Positions 1 through 12,578 of a stretch of DNA of 64,000 nucleotides are shown piece by piece. Numbering within the stretch: position 1 is the first letter of the stretch; each line of letters opens with the position of its first letter. A program made the position numbers and the translations under genes. The notes beneath the pieces were generated by a model. The model did no database searches. It was not told where the DNA came from and worked only from the letters and a program-made list of their open reading frames with translations. Source of the DNA: Phoronis australis (lineage: Eukaryota; Phoronida; Phoronidae); the NCBI GenBank assembly GCA_002633005.1, contig NMRA01000307.1, positions 396,208-460,207 on the forward strand, written 5' to 3'.

Positions 1-3000
1 AGGTGGTGAAAAGTATGCAACTACAGTAGACACCAAAAGTATTCAGACAAAATGAGTCGTAATTCCGTTATGACGGCTAGGTGGAAGTCAATTGTTTTGT
101 CAATATAGCCTTCCCTCATGACGGAGAATGAAAGGGAAGTTATTTGGCTAAATCATTCAGTAATTAGACTTGTGTCACCCTAATGATAATTGCCAGTGTA
201 TTTAGCTGTTAACAGAATTAGCCTTCATGATGAGGACAACTGTGATTAGTTGTGTCTTGTTCTGTATGTGAGTGGAGTTGTTTCATAACTGGTACCTAGT
301 AGCATTTCATTGAAGGCATGTTTAATTTTATGATAATGTTTGGAACCCACTTACTTATGTTTGCGGCTGCAATTAGTTAATGACATGTGTTACTTGTGCA
401 GTATGTGTGTACTAACCCAATATACTTACACTTGTTCTGGTTGTTGACTTCCATGTTCTTCATATTGAAAAACAGCAGGCCCCATTTTCCCACTAACGCA
501 CACTGTATATTTCCATCCATTAGAGAATGTCCCTAATGCAAAGTTACCTCCCAAGTTGCGTCTGGGTAGTGACGATGTGGACGTGAGGAGTCGACTGGGC
601 AACAGAGGGAGCAGTGTTCAGCAGCGTCTTGGTAAGACAGGGCAGCAGTCGTCAGTCCAACTGAGGCTCGGTGTTACAGCCAGTCACAGGCTTAGTCAGA
701 ATGAAGAAGCACCTGTGCCTGAGAATGACAATGGAGTCCCCTCTGGTCGTTTGGCTCAACGAAAAAGTATGTTCTTTTGGTGTAACATTGGATTTTTAAA
801 AAAGCTTGATCCACACAACTAGTGTTCTGCTTCATAGCTTTCTGAAAAACTTTAAAGCAATTTTCATACCAAATGAGACGATAGACATAAATAGTTCCCA
901 TACTTTTCTGCTTGAATTATTTATTGTTAAAACCTGATGTAGACAAAGAGAAAGGTAATGATTTGTGCGTTTGTGGGTTTTATTTTTGAAGTTGTTGAAG
1001 TTGTACAAGGTTAAGCTCAGACAGTCCTGTTGTACAAGGTTGAGCACTGTCAGTCCTGTTATACATGGTTAAGCGCAGACAGTCCTGCTGTACAAGGTTA
1101 AGCACAGACAGTCCTGTTGTACAAGGTTAAGCACAGCCAGTCCTGTTGTGCAATGATATGCACAGTCATTCCTGTTGTACATGGTTAAGCACAGACAGTC
1201 CTGTTGTACAAGGTTAAGCACAGTCAGTCCTGTTGTACATGGTTAAGCACAGACAGTCCTGTTGTACAAGGTTAAGCACAGACAGTCCTGTTGTACAAGG
1301 TTAAGCACAGACAGTCCTGTTGTACAAGGTTAAGCACAGATAGTCCTGTTGTACAAGGTTAAGCACAGACAGTCCTGTGGTACAAGGTTAAACACAGTCA
1401 GTCCTGTTGTACATGGCTGCCATGATGGAATCCTATTATCAAATAATGCTGTCAGTTACATTAGTTTCTGATTTGCTGTATTCAAAAGCTGTGCGTCATA
1501 TTTGCCACCACTGTGTGCCTGTGGGTATCTTACCTCAGACCATGTGTGCGATCTTTAATAAAGGAAGCCCCACTGGAGATACATGTGCTCTATTTCATCT
1601 GTGGTAAGCCCTTCAGGAGAAGGGAATAGGGTCTTATATGCTGAAGCTTATGACATTCTGAAATTTTATTTCATGTTTCAGCCAGTTCCAATATTGGAAA
1701 TAAAGATTCCAGTGGACCAATTCATATCAAGAGTCTGGATGAAATACGCCGGGAAAAAGCATTGAGAACAAAGGGTCAGTCAACAGGTATTCTTTCAGAT
1801 TAGTAGGTTAATCTTAATTGCCATAACTCAATTTTTGATAGCAATGTTACCTTTGATTACCAGAATTTACACAAGTCTTGACTTGAAAATTACATTATTG
1901 GTCAGTTTTTAGTAGTCTCGATGAAAATTTCCGTCTCTTACTATTATTTTAAATTGTTTGATTTAAAAGGGAACCTAACCATATGATTGTTGATGGTATT
2001 TGTATTAAAAAATCAGATCTGTGGTTATTTTGGAGATAGAATGTTTGTTAACATTCCCCTGGTGGGTATTTATATATTTTCTTTATTGAAATAAAATCCA
2101 TATGGCCATAGGCAAAAAGTATAACATACACAAGATAGTACATTATCAAGTGCGTTTCAGACTGGATAGTAAATTGTGACGCTTGGTGGAAGAATTTTGG
2201 TAGCAAGGTATCCGGAGTTCTCATGAGAGATTCAAGTTAGATGTTGTAGGAGAATGAATTGTGTGTTATCACTGTCACTTTGTTATGCCCTTAAGTGAGG
2301 CTCTTGAACTGCATTGCTCATTTGTACAAAGACGTGTCAGCCTACACTGGAATGGAACCTGTGATGAACTAGTGTCTGATCTGGGAGAAGTTGAAAGACT
2401 TACTTCTGCGCATGCGGCAAAAACCTGGGTTAGCAAACAGTCCAATGAGCCTGATGATTTGTGACTTATCAGTGAGGGACCTATTTTTTAGTTGATGTGA
2501 AAATGCTTCCTTTTCCAGTGAAGCCTGAAAAACTAACGATGGAAACAAGAGAAAGTGCCACCCCTGTCCGAAGACCAGCCAAGAGAACATTAGAGGTTTA
2601 TAAACCGCCAGCTAAAGGGAAAACTCGTGGTAAAGTTACTTAAAGCTTGATGCAAAATTTCTGAAACTCACTTGAATTTTTGCCCCGGCATTAAGTTGAG
2701 TGAGTTCTTGAAGATTATAGATTTATAATATATATTTGTCAAGTAATTCAGGTCACCTGAATGAATTATGTTGCCCACCATCTCAGTAGTTACTTAAAGC
2801 TTTATCAATAACAGGAGTCTTGACCCTCAGTTTTCTCCACTGAATAGCAGTCATCAAACTGGTTCTCGTAATTTATGACCCCTGTAAGTGACTATTGCCC
2901 TTTAATGCTTTTATAATTTGGTTGTGACCAGTTGCTGTTATACAATCGCTCAATTGTTTGGTACTCTGACGTGAAGTGATTTCAGGTATGGGTTTTTTGG

Positions 3001-6000
3001 ATGTAAGAAACTGACAAAAACATACCAAAATCACACGAGCGAAAGGTGCTTTTTTGTGATTATTCACAGAACCTTTCTAGCGTTTCCTAGCAAAATGCAG
3101 CCACCAAAGGGCTTGTTGAGTGAGGGTGGAATATTGAATTACTTGATTTCTCAACGCAAGTTTCAGGCCATTGTCTTGCATCTGCAGAACACAGACCTGG
3201 CCTTAAGAAGAGCTGAAAGTTTTAGTTGTACTTGAGTTGAGACTGACCAAGCTTGTAGCGCTTAGTGTTAATTTTGCTCTATCTCTCCTTTCTCGGCCAG
3301 TCTCTTCAGAACCTATCAGTCAAGTTCCTAGTAAAAAGTCAAAGATACAGACACAAGTGAGTATGACTCATATGTTTTGTTCCTTCTAAAAAGTCAAAGA
3401 TATAGACACAAGTGAGTATGACTCACATGTTGCATACTTTGAACTGTTGTGCCGACAAGTTCATCAGATATTCTTTCATTGCTATCTTCCATATTGACTT
3501 CTTTATAATTGTTTGAAAAGTAATTTGAGGTTACAATGGGTGTTTGGGTAATATTACTATTATCTTGGCACATACGTTTTTGTTCGTCATAAAAAATCGG
3601 GTTGTAGAATTTAACAATTGAACAGTTTTTGTTTCTATGGTTTTACTGTGGTCAGAGTGGAGGTCGGAGGAGATGTTTTTGACTTGATAAATCCTTTTTA
3701 GTATCTTACTTTGAATGAGCCTGCCGATGTGATTTTTTGAACCTTCTAATTGTTGGTGCCACCAACTTCAGTTTGAAAAACATCACACTCTTCTTTAAAC
3801 TTTGTAAAGTTATATTTTGTTTTGCTATTGAACTTACCTTTTGAAATGAAAGGGTATGATGCTTTTCATCAACTGATAGAATTCTCAAGTGTTTAACTGT
3901 TGTATGTCTTTCAAACTATTTCGTTTTTGGTAGGATGCTAAAGAAATCCATGTGAAGAGCTTAGAGGAAATTCGTCTTGAAAAGCAAGCACGAATGAAAA
4001 AGGCTGCTTTGCAAGAAAATCAGGAACCGTTGAGTAACAGTGACAAACAAAAGGGTGACTTCTGTGTCATGGACGGAACAGATTCTCAGGGAAAGAAAAA
4101 CTTATTAACTAACCCAAAGGACATTCATGTAAAGACTCTAGATGAAATTAGGCTAGAGAAACAGCAGGTGTGTAAAAACGAAATTCGCATAAAGACTCTA
4201 GAAGAAATTCGCCGGGAGAAACAGCTGAGAAAAGCTGCTGTGAAACCAAGCAAAAGAGAAGAAAAAGGTTTGCCGTCGATTCACATTAAAACATTTGAAG
4301 AGATTCAAAAACAGAAACAGACAAAAGATAGAAGTGGTGTTGCAGCAGTGCTGTCGAGTCCTAGTGTTGGCAGTGTGTCAACAGATGTCGCTACTAAAGC
4401 ACCATCTGTACTCAACTCCAGGGGAACTGGTGACGAAGCGCACGCAGCTGAGTCAAATAATGGTAGGTTGTGTTCATGATGTCTGGTCAAGAGAATCTTG
4501 AGATTGATTTGATGTGTCCTGCCTTAATTTTGTCTTTATGGATAGAAATGTGGAATGATACAGAGGTTCAACGTTAAGTCCGTGTCATTTTGTTAAGTGA
4601 ATCACTTTTGTTGAAAACTCGTTTTTTATACTCGTGGCCCAACTTCTTTGTTCTTAGTTATACTCTCATTTGCCAGTGTACTAGTGAATAAACGGATTTG
4701 GTTTTCTTGAAATTGCCCCTCCATAGTTTAGGTGGTTTGTTGTTTAACCAACGAATATGGTCTCTGATGAGGGAAGGAGGTGTTTGCTAACACAAGACAC
4801 ACCATATGGTCCATAAAGATCAACCATTACAGGTCCCTCATTCACCTAAGGAGAATGGTGCCTGTGCCTTCTGAAAGGGGAATTTTCCGTGCGAGGTGAA
4901 AACTCTTGCCAATCCCCACCCCCTCTTCACCGCCAATGCGACTATCCATCCTCCCCCTCCCTATCGCCATTCCTCATGGGCTTTGCCCCAACTAGCCAAA
5001 ACGAACATTTTGTGCCATCTCAAATTGTCCCCTGTGCTCATTGCAGATAACTTAACGTCGATCGGATTTTTTAATACTTGCTTTTGGGCAATTTTGTGAA
5101 AAGGTCAACTTTGAGACAACCAATTGTGGCTATACTAACATTTTCGGTCCCATCTAAAAGCCCAATCTTTTTAGTTCAGGATTTATATTTGATTGTCCTA
5201 TAACTTTCAATTTTTTGCCTTAATGGACCCATTTTTGGGGTCTCATGACCCTTAAAAATTAACTTGAGTTTCGTGTGTGTTGCTAATTATTGTCATAAAT
5301 AAGCAAATTATGGGTATTTCACTACACTATCAAATTTGCGCAATCACATGATAGCCAAACTTAATAAAAAATAACGTTTCTACTTTGGCGCATTATCGAC
5401 CTCTTGGGGCCAAAGGTTATCTCTTGGATATCATACTGTTGTACTTCCGTCACACAAAAGTGTTAAAAAGTTTAGCTATGTTAAATTTTTTATCAAAATT
5501 AAAATAATTCCAGGTTCTCTTTTTTAACTTTTTGCTCAATACTATTGACCAAAATTTTAGGTCCCAGGTATTTTTCGTTAAGTCAAAAATTGTGTGACAG
5601 ACGTACGGCACACCCAAGAACCTTAAAATGATTAAACATTAAAGGCAGTTTTAAAATTAAGTGTGTTGTAGTTGCTACAGACTTTTAAAATTTCAAAAGT
5701 ATTTCCAGAAAAGTTAAAGCTTACAATGTCATCTAGTTATTCTTAGTAGAATTCAACTTATTAAAATCAGACAGTTAGACCACATTATCAAATGTAAGTA
5801 AAACAAAATGTTAATTTAATGAACTTATTGTTTTTCTGTTGGGGACCTGTGTTTGTAAAGAAATGCTTAGCGTTTGGAAAATTCAAGATGCAAAAATATT
5901 CATACAAACGAATTCCTTAGGTGCTCTAGATTATAAATAACAAGAGACCTAAAGAAATGCATGTCAAGTTGCTACTGTGCTGGAATCAACGTGTTATTTC

Positions 6001-9000
6001 TGCTCTGACCTGCTATGTTGTGTTTTGTGCTGAAAAAGCTGATACTGGGCATTTTTAAGCGCTAGCAACCTGTCACCTACTTTATTAAGCATTTTTGTCA
6101 CACACTCACTGACTATAGTCACTCTTTGTGTTTTTCAGTGTCTTGGGTCATTGGGGGCTTGTATGAAATGATTTCATAGCAAATGATTACGTGGTCTCAT
6201 CTTTCATACTTTTGATCCTGTAATCTTTTTAAGAATTAAGATTAATTTTTTTCTGCTGAGCTTCTAGGAGATTAAACTGGCGTTTAGAAATGACAGAGGA
6301 AATTGTAGGAGACCATGGGAAGAACAGATGCAACTGGGAGAAGAATAAATATCTGCCAGAATATTCTCTGAAACTCAAAAAAAATGCCATCTTGGATCAA
6401 GAAATTCATAATTGTACTTGTGCGTTCTGTGATGTGACATTATTTAACGCCTGTCTGTAAATTTGAAAAGAAGGCGTGAGTTAAAGTGCTGGATGAAAAG
6501 TTAATCAATGACATGCCAATCACTAAACAGAGACCAGTATCTGATAAGTTAGCTCTACATATTCCTAAATCATAATCCTAAATGCAATTAATTTAAAATG
6601 TCTGGTTTTCACACTGGAGGACATCACAGGTACCGGTAATTTGAATCAAAATGTGAATGCCAAAAGTCAATGCTGTCAACTAAACCATGATTCACACTTT
6701 TGTTTTAAGAAGATACTGAAGTCCTGTAACTAATACTTTTAAAAACATCACCTTTTACTTAGGGCTGTTCCAGTAAAATCTGTATGGGAGGGGGAAGGCA
6801 CTTTTTTGCACCCACCACCTGTAATTTTTTGTAGGTTTGAAATGCAACCACCCATATTTTTTTTGTTTTTCTTTTGGCTGACTGCACTGGCGCTTGAGTT
6901 TATCTGTTCCTTGATCACCACTGACGTCATTCATTACTAAGAAAACATATGTTTCTTATATGTGGTTATTAGCATCGAGAAATTCGAGCGCCTGTGGTTG
7001 ACTGGTGTTATGGGCATGCCGATGGGGAGATCGGAGGGAGTGAAAAGTCGGAGCTTTTTGCAAGTTATGTTTTTGTTTTAGTTGTTGATTCTGTGCCGAT
7101 TGTTTATAAAACTTACTGAAATTAACCACCATCAAACATTTATGGCACAATGAAACAACAACGACCTGTAAATGTTTATTTTTTTGAAGTACGACCACCA
7201 GCCATTTTGAATTTCAATCAAACACAACCACCCATAATTTTTTGTTTCAATTGCCTCCCCCCCCTTCCCCCCACACAGAGTTTACTGGAACAGCTCTTAC
7301 ATGGGCATATATCAGAATCTTCAGCAACGTGACCCACTTTGTTTAAGGTTAGGGCGAGCTCTAATTTAAAGAACATTAAAATGTGTTTTTATGACAGGGA
7401 TTAGTAATGTTTTAAACTTTATTTCACATTTTATATTTTGACAGTCACATTTACTTATTAGTTTTGAATTAGTATTCTATTTGACGCATAAAAACAGTTT
7501 TCCAGATAACTAACAACTGTCAAATACAAAATGATTATCACTCTCATTCCCATCTGTATTGCTAACCATCTTCAGAGGGAAGTGAAGATTTTAGCGGGTT
7601 ATTTTATATCTTTAATCAGAAGTATTGAAAAGTTAAAATCCATACTTTCCCAGCCTAGACCTACCAGTCATGATTTCGTGCAAAAGGTCAATCGGTACAT
7701 TTTGATTAAAAAACTTTGAATCACTAGCAAAAGACCAAATGAATATAGCTTAAATACTGCAAAAGTATGAATTATTGTGAATTGATATCTTAGTCACAAC
7801 AGACATTTTGATACTAGACATTCAAAGGGTCTGTCCATCACGTACGTCCGTCACACGCACTCAACTAACATCGAGCTGTCTTACAAAAGTTTCTTAGGAG
7901 AAATCTTTAAAAATTTTATTGTTTTGTACTTTTTAAACATTGAACTAAATCATCATATAAGACAAATATTGTAACCAAATGAAACTCACAGAAAGTTAAC
8001 GTTAAAAATTTTTTTTTTCAAAATTTCAAATTCTCTGCGAACGTACAACACACCCCTTTTTAAGGCAATTTTCTCAGTCACATAAAAGGATAGCTTTGAA
8101 AGCCTTCCTAGCGTGAACATTTTTTCACAAGTGATCAAAATGTTCTCTGATTGTATGTCCGTCACAAATGGAATTGCCCTTTTATTACTTGATCGCAATT
8201 TTTGTGGCTTGATGAAGTGAATTTCACGCTGTATGTAAATATTTTCTGAGGGATTGTGGCTGATATTTGACCTCAATATCGAAGCATCGAGGGCTCTGTA
8301 ATTTATGCAGTTAATGTGTTCATGTTTTAAGCACAGTCGGGTAAATATGTATTCAATTGAGTTTTGTGTTATACAGGTGGGGTGCCAGTCTCATCTCCGG
8401 TTATTACAAACAAAAGGCGGTTAAAACTTAAGAAGCCAGCTAATGCCGAGGTGGAGGTGACTGATCCAGAGGTGACCATGGGAGACAACTCTGAACAGAG
8501 CCTGGCGCCTTCTGTGACATCTCCAACTAGTTCATCCAAAAGGCATTTAGAATCAAGGTATTAAACGTTGCTCATTCATTTCTTTGCTGTTTTTTTGCAA
8601 ATAAGGTTGGTCCACTACAAGTTGAGTTTATACCTTTTAATCGTACTAACTCTCTTTGTTAGGTGAAGTCCATCTGTCTGTGCTGTTATTATGTATAATT
8701 AGGAACATTAACTTGGCATATTAATGAACCAAAACATCGGTTTACAAAGAAGGCATGACATTGCATGGGGTTTTCAAGGATGAATAATTTTATGGTGCAG
8801 GACAAGCCAAAAGCATTCAGACAAAATGATCAGGAATTCCCTGTCATAACGGGTGGGATGAAGCCCAGTTCATCAGGATGGTCTCCCCTGATGACCGTCG
8901 GAGTAGTCTCTCCTTATGACCAGGAATGAAGGGAATTAACAGGACAGTTAGTAAGATGACAAAGCCATCCTGTTACTTTAATTTTGCCACCCTTAATAGT

Positions 9001-10926
9001 TGTTAACTGTAACTTTTGGTCTTAAAAGAATTCATCATGAAGGGAAAACAGTATTTTGTTTAATTGCTTTTGCCTTGTACAGTAATTGTATTTTCATTTT
9101 AAACTTTCTCAAGTTCTGACACGGCAGGTACATTGCTAATGTTGAGTTTAATATTTTTGTGATGAACAGAATATTTTCAGTTTGCCTATTAGATATACCG
9201 TATTCGTCCTAATAAGTGCCTATGCCCCTATAAGCGCCCTCCCACGCGTTTTCAGACTTTGCTAAACGCCGTGCTCATCCGAAAAATGCCTTACCTTCAA
9301 TTCTAAAATTTTACAGTAATGTCTTCAATTTATCAATAAGATCCGACAGTCCTGAAAAAACCATTGTGCATGGAATTTGTAGACCACTAGCCTCACCGCT
9401 ATGTCGGTATTTAGCTGTGACTATACACTTCAAACTTTTGCCGTGCTTCAAAAAGAACGCAAGTTTTGTTGATCTTGCGAGGGACGTGTTCCATTATGGT
9501 CTGGCCTTTCAGAAGACGCAGCATGCTTGTCAAAGGGATTGTATTGTATATTTCCCGCACAGATCTCTCTCAAGAATATGTCATCGAAGATTAGTCTTCG
9601 GAAACTATTTATTCATGAAACAGGTAGCATAGCATCGGCAAGAAATAAATACTGGCACTTATTTCCAAAAGTTTCTAATACCGTAAAAAATATTTGACTT
9701 TGTGTTATTTTTAAGGTGGAATTATTAAATTAGTCATAATTGGTGTTTTTGAAGTCAAAATGACCCACTGATAGTGAACACTTCCGCACCCTTACACCCC
9801 CTGAATTTCCCGAAAAATAAGTGTTGGTCTGTCACGTATCCAGTTACCCGGCAACTCAATGACATCGGCCTTACCGAAACGATCCTTGAACGTTTTTAAC
9901 AGATGAGATCAACAAGTGCTAAATAAAACACGTTCTGCTTTACTGCTTGTGTTAATTTCCTTAGTTACAATGCAAACCTAGATCTTTACATCGCGTTTAC
10001 TCTTGCAAATGAAGTCTGATGACACGCACGCGCTCGCTTATTCTTATAATACGCAGACAAACTTCAAAACAAACATAATGTGACAACAACGTGTGTTCAT
10101 CCAGATTTTTCTCATGTTGTGGAGTACGATCTAGTGCAGCTAATCCTGACTCCACAGGAACTTAAAAATCTTAGAGACTCTACTTTGAAACCTTAAGTAG
10201 GACTTCAGGTAATTTGTTGAGTCGAAACTATATTTTTACTAAAGAATTCAAGTTGACCTATCGGCGATTGTGAGGCTGCGACGCATCAGTCGGCAAGTTT
10301 TTGCACTGGGATTTTCTGAAAAATGTTCGTAATTTAACAACAAAGTTTGATAGAAATGCACTGCAATTTTGTAGAAACTCTGTCATAGGTTACAGATGCG
10401 TCAAAGTGTAAATTTGATGAATTCTCGCTTACGATTTCACCTGTTTCGGAGACTAGGTTTCAACTACTTTTGGGCTATAAGCGCCCCCTTCTCGAAACGA
10501 ATTATTCTAAGTGTCCTGGGCTCTTATTAGAACGAATATGGTATTGCTCACAATCACTCTTATTCTTCTATTAGTAGTTGTTTTACTATGAAATCAGTAT
10601 TCATTGGAAATAGGGCTATGGATTATTCATTAAGCTTCAACGCCATTTCTTACTCAGAAGTGATTACTGTGAAAGGCAAGGTAATTCAAGCTTGGAATCA
10701 AATACACTGGCCAAGCATGTAGTGCATCTTGGGGAGTCCTTTGCATTATCCGTGTCATTCTTCCTTGAACTTTGGTGTTCATTTTTTATTTCATTGTTTC
10801 AGGATTAGTAAAGAGGATAGCTTATTAGAAGATGACATCGACATTCTGCTGGGTGATAATGATGACGATCATGAGCCGAAGAACGATGATGACTTATTAC
10901 AGGAGTTAGAAGATATGTTAACCTAG
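1..10926 (+). CDS. ZC3H11A: ZC3H11A-like protein, 3' part of gene (N-terminus off window)
   Basis: Partial gene, seven exons with matching phases: 524-766, 1682-1786, 2519-2629, 3301-3356, 3934-4462, 8377-8557 and 10803-10926 (stop TAG 10924-10926). They encode about 448 C-terminal residues. Seen: a run of RLG motifs in the first exon; five copies of an I(H)xK(S/T)(L/F)(D/E)EI motif followed by Lys/Arg-rich sequence (one in exon 1682-1786, four in exon 3934-4462); and an acidic tail of the form DDIDILLGDN...DDDLLQELEDML. The IKTLEEIRREKA-type motif and the acidic end are characteristic of vertebrate ZC3H11A, a nuclear CCCH zinc-finger protein linked to the TREX mRNA-export machinery. The CCCH fingers would be encoded upstream of position 1. 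Positions 1-523 are intron. Introns carry a minisatellite and two inverted-repeat elements. The main uncertainty is orthology, not coding status. Confidence 0.9.
22..265 (+). repeat. dispersed ~250-bp repeat, copy A
   Basis: Starts with ACAGTAGACACCAAAAGTAT and continues into ATTCAGACAAAATGA. The same start, followed by a similarly ordered body with TGACGG and GAATGAAGGG-like blocks, recurs near 8798 and 32295. It lies in a ZC3H11A intron. No coding capacity is seen. The ends are approximate. Confidence 0.6.
1000..1418 (+). repeat. minisatellite, 29-bp unit, ~14 copies
   Basis: About 14 head-to-tail copies of a 29-bp unit with core GTTGTACAAGGTTAAGCACA followed by GACAGTCCT. Most differences are single bases (ACAAGG/ACATGG, CAGACAG/CAGTCAG). 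It lies in the ZC3H11A intron between exons 524-766 and 1682-1786. There are no unique spacers, so it is not a CRISPR-like array. Confidence 0.95.
3382..3431 (+). repeat. tandem copy of an exon end and its splice donor
   Basis: Positions 3326-3376 hold the end of the ZC3H11A exon 3301-3356 and its donor (ACACAA|GTGAGTATG). Positions 3382-3431 repeat the block almost exactly (AAAAAGTCAAAGATA then GACACAAGTGAGTATGACTCA). The second copy therefore contains an intact-looking donor 56 bases downstream. Reading through the first donor reaches an in-frame TAA before the second one, so use of the second donor would truncate the protein. Confidence 0.85.
4463..8376 (+). other. ZC3H11A intron, mostly unique AT-rich DNA
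   Basis: A 3.9-kb intron between two well-supported coding exons. It contains the TIR element at 6761-7298. Two stretches (about 5430-5610 and 7830-8170) share scattered TCCGTCAC/GTACG words, and I could not align them into a convincing repeat. No coding exon with a matching phase was recognised in it. Confidence 0.6.
6761..7298. mobile_element. TIR element, ~540 bp, ends AGGGCTGTTCCAGTAAA
   Basis: The left end reads AGGGCTGTTCCAGTAAAATC and the right end is its inverted counterpart (TTTACTGGAACAGCTCTT). Both ends continue into G-rich/C-rich strings and a further inverted stretch (AACCACCCATA/AAATTTTTTG words on both sides). The arms are about 25 bp plus degenerate extensions. No transposase ORF is present, so this is a non-autonomous DNA transposon (MITE-like) within a ZC3H11A intron. 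The superfamily is not assigned; target-site duplication is unclear. Confidence 0.75.
8798..9065 (+). repeat. dispersed ~250-bp repeat, copy B
   Basis: Begins with GGACAAGCCAAAAGCATTCA and GACAAAATGA, matching the starts of the copies at 22-265 and 32295-32545, with a comparable interior (AGGAATTCCCTGTCATAACGG, then GAATGAAGGGAATT). It lies in the last ZC3H11A intron. Confidence 0.6.
9195..10544. mobile_element. 1.35-kb TIR DNA element, copy 1 (full length)
   Basis: The left end is ATACCGTATTCGTCCTAATA and the right end, read on the minus strand, is ATACCATATTCGTTCTAATA. The terminal inverted repeat is about 26-30 bp with AAGTGCC/AAGAGCCC continuing inward. The interior has no long ORF. A second, similarly long copy lies at 25860-27290 and a truncated one at 23551-23838, so the unit is an interspersed non-autonomous DNA element. 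It sits inside the last ZC3H11A intron. The superfamily is not assigned. Confidence 0.85.
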
Positions 10927-12578
10927 CTGTTAACTCTCACATTGTCCGTTGGAATTTGTTGGAACATTCACAACATTCGTTAGCCGTTCAATTTTTATAC
11001 GATAACTGACAAGTTGTTTTGTGCTACTCCTGTTGATGTCCATGTTTTGAAGTATCTGAACTTATGAATCATGATCAAATGGTTTTGACGTCTTGTTCTA
11101 ATGCCAACCACTTATTATATGTGTTCATTGTTTTCCCCACTGAATACTATTGTTAATGAAATACATTGGATGTTGTACTTGGTCTTGTTAAAGTTTGTCT
11201 TTTAATCAACAACATGAACAATGATGTCCATATGGTGTTTTGATTGATGCCATTGCATCATCACTTACGGCAGATTCAATTTCAGACCTATGCATTGCTG
11301 AAATTTAGGAGTGGGACGATACACATTTTTAGGAATTCGATTTAATTTTTAAGGAGGAATTTGATTTTTTCAATGTCAAATCGATTGATCTATTCAAATG
11401 TAAGTAAGTAACCTACCTCACTTACCAATTTTTTCAAAACATGTTAAATATGAAAATATTCCAACTTATGACTGATCCCAAGGTGTATATTTATTCAATA
11501 TCTCAATTATAATACTCTTCAAAAGATACTGATAAGTCATTAATTTGTAAGGCACCTGGAGGCAGAAATTAGATGTATGAATTGAATGGAAATAGGCCTT
11601 GGTTGTCGATATTGAAATTGGTCGCTCTCACATCACAATTTGATTTATCGCTGTACCCTTCTCAAAATAATTGCATTTGACTTGTGATTTTTGTATGGGT
11701 TGTTGGAGGAGTTCATACTTGTACCAAATGTTGACGACATCTGCACAACAGTGAAGAAAACTGCTGAATATTTCTGATTCTGCTACATTGTGTTCTCAGT
11801 TGACTCCAGCATATTTGTGCCTTTACACTAAGTGTGAAGTGCATATTAATTGTCTTCCTAATGGGCATTACTTGGAATCTTTTGTACTTCTAGTATTCCA
11901 CAAGTATTATACAATTAGAAGAAATTAGTATTGTAAGAAAGACTTGCTCAAGGTCTATCAATAGGGATAGGAAACATTTTTCTAAAGTGAGGATTAAGGC
12001 ACTTTCTTCAATTTAGGACTCCCTAAGATGAACAGGTGGAAAACTGTCAATTTTATTTTATTGCAAAAACAAAAAGTTAGTAAATTTCATATCTCTAATA
12101 GCGGCCTGGTTTGTGCTGTTTAGCCATCGAGGATTTCAACAATGTGATTGGCCTTTGAAAAAAGAAATTTAGCAACTTATGTTCCATGTCCGTCATTAAG
12201 ATTTGGTTTATTTTGAATTTTTATTATGTTTTACCAAGTGAACCATGGAATCTGACTGTAGTACAGGTAATGTATAAAATAACAAGTGTGAAGTATTTTT
12301 TCAAAATATTTGTTCAAAAATGTTCAATATTTGCACATACAACATAGAAATAAGCCAGACCAGTAGCGAATATTTGTAACCATTGAAACAGTCACTCTCG
12401 CCTAAAAGGCTACTTCTATTCTCCACTTGCCAAGAGCAAATATCAACATCACGCTGTCTGTTTACAGCATGTTTAGCACCAAGGTAATATGGTCTTGTCA
12501 CCATAACGACGTACAGCTGGCAAGAATATATGGAAATACCATCTCACACTGCCACGCTGCATCTGTAGTTCACTATCC
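10927..12578. other. ZC3H11A / protein pitchfork shared 3' flank
   Basis: No coding region is recognised between the two convergent stop codons. It should contain the 3' UTRs of both genes. On the minus strand two overlapping AATAAA hexamers (12052-12062) could end the pitchfork transcript. No AATAAA was found on the plus strand for ZC3H11A. Confidence 0.5.
12052..12062 (-). terminator. candidate polyadenylation signals for protein pitchfork
   Basis: On the minus strand the sequence reads GCAATAAAATAAAATTG, giving two overlapping AATAAA hexamers about 520 bases downstream of the stop codon. Position and orientation fit, but hexamers occur by chance in AT-rich DNA. Confidence 0.35.

Noticed and set aside
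1000-1418. Regular 29-bp repeats resembling a CRISPR array
   Set aside because: Copies are directly head to tail without unique spacers, in an animal intron. The same holds for 38366-38690 and 51430-51822.
9366-9632. 88-codon ORF inside the 1.35-kb TIR element
   Set aside because: The frame is not kept in the second copy (stop soon after the shared start), so it is not a conserved transposase.
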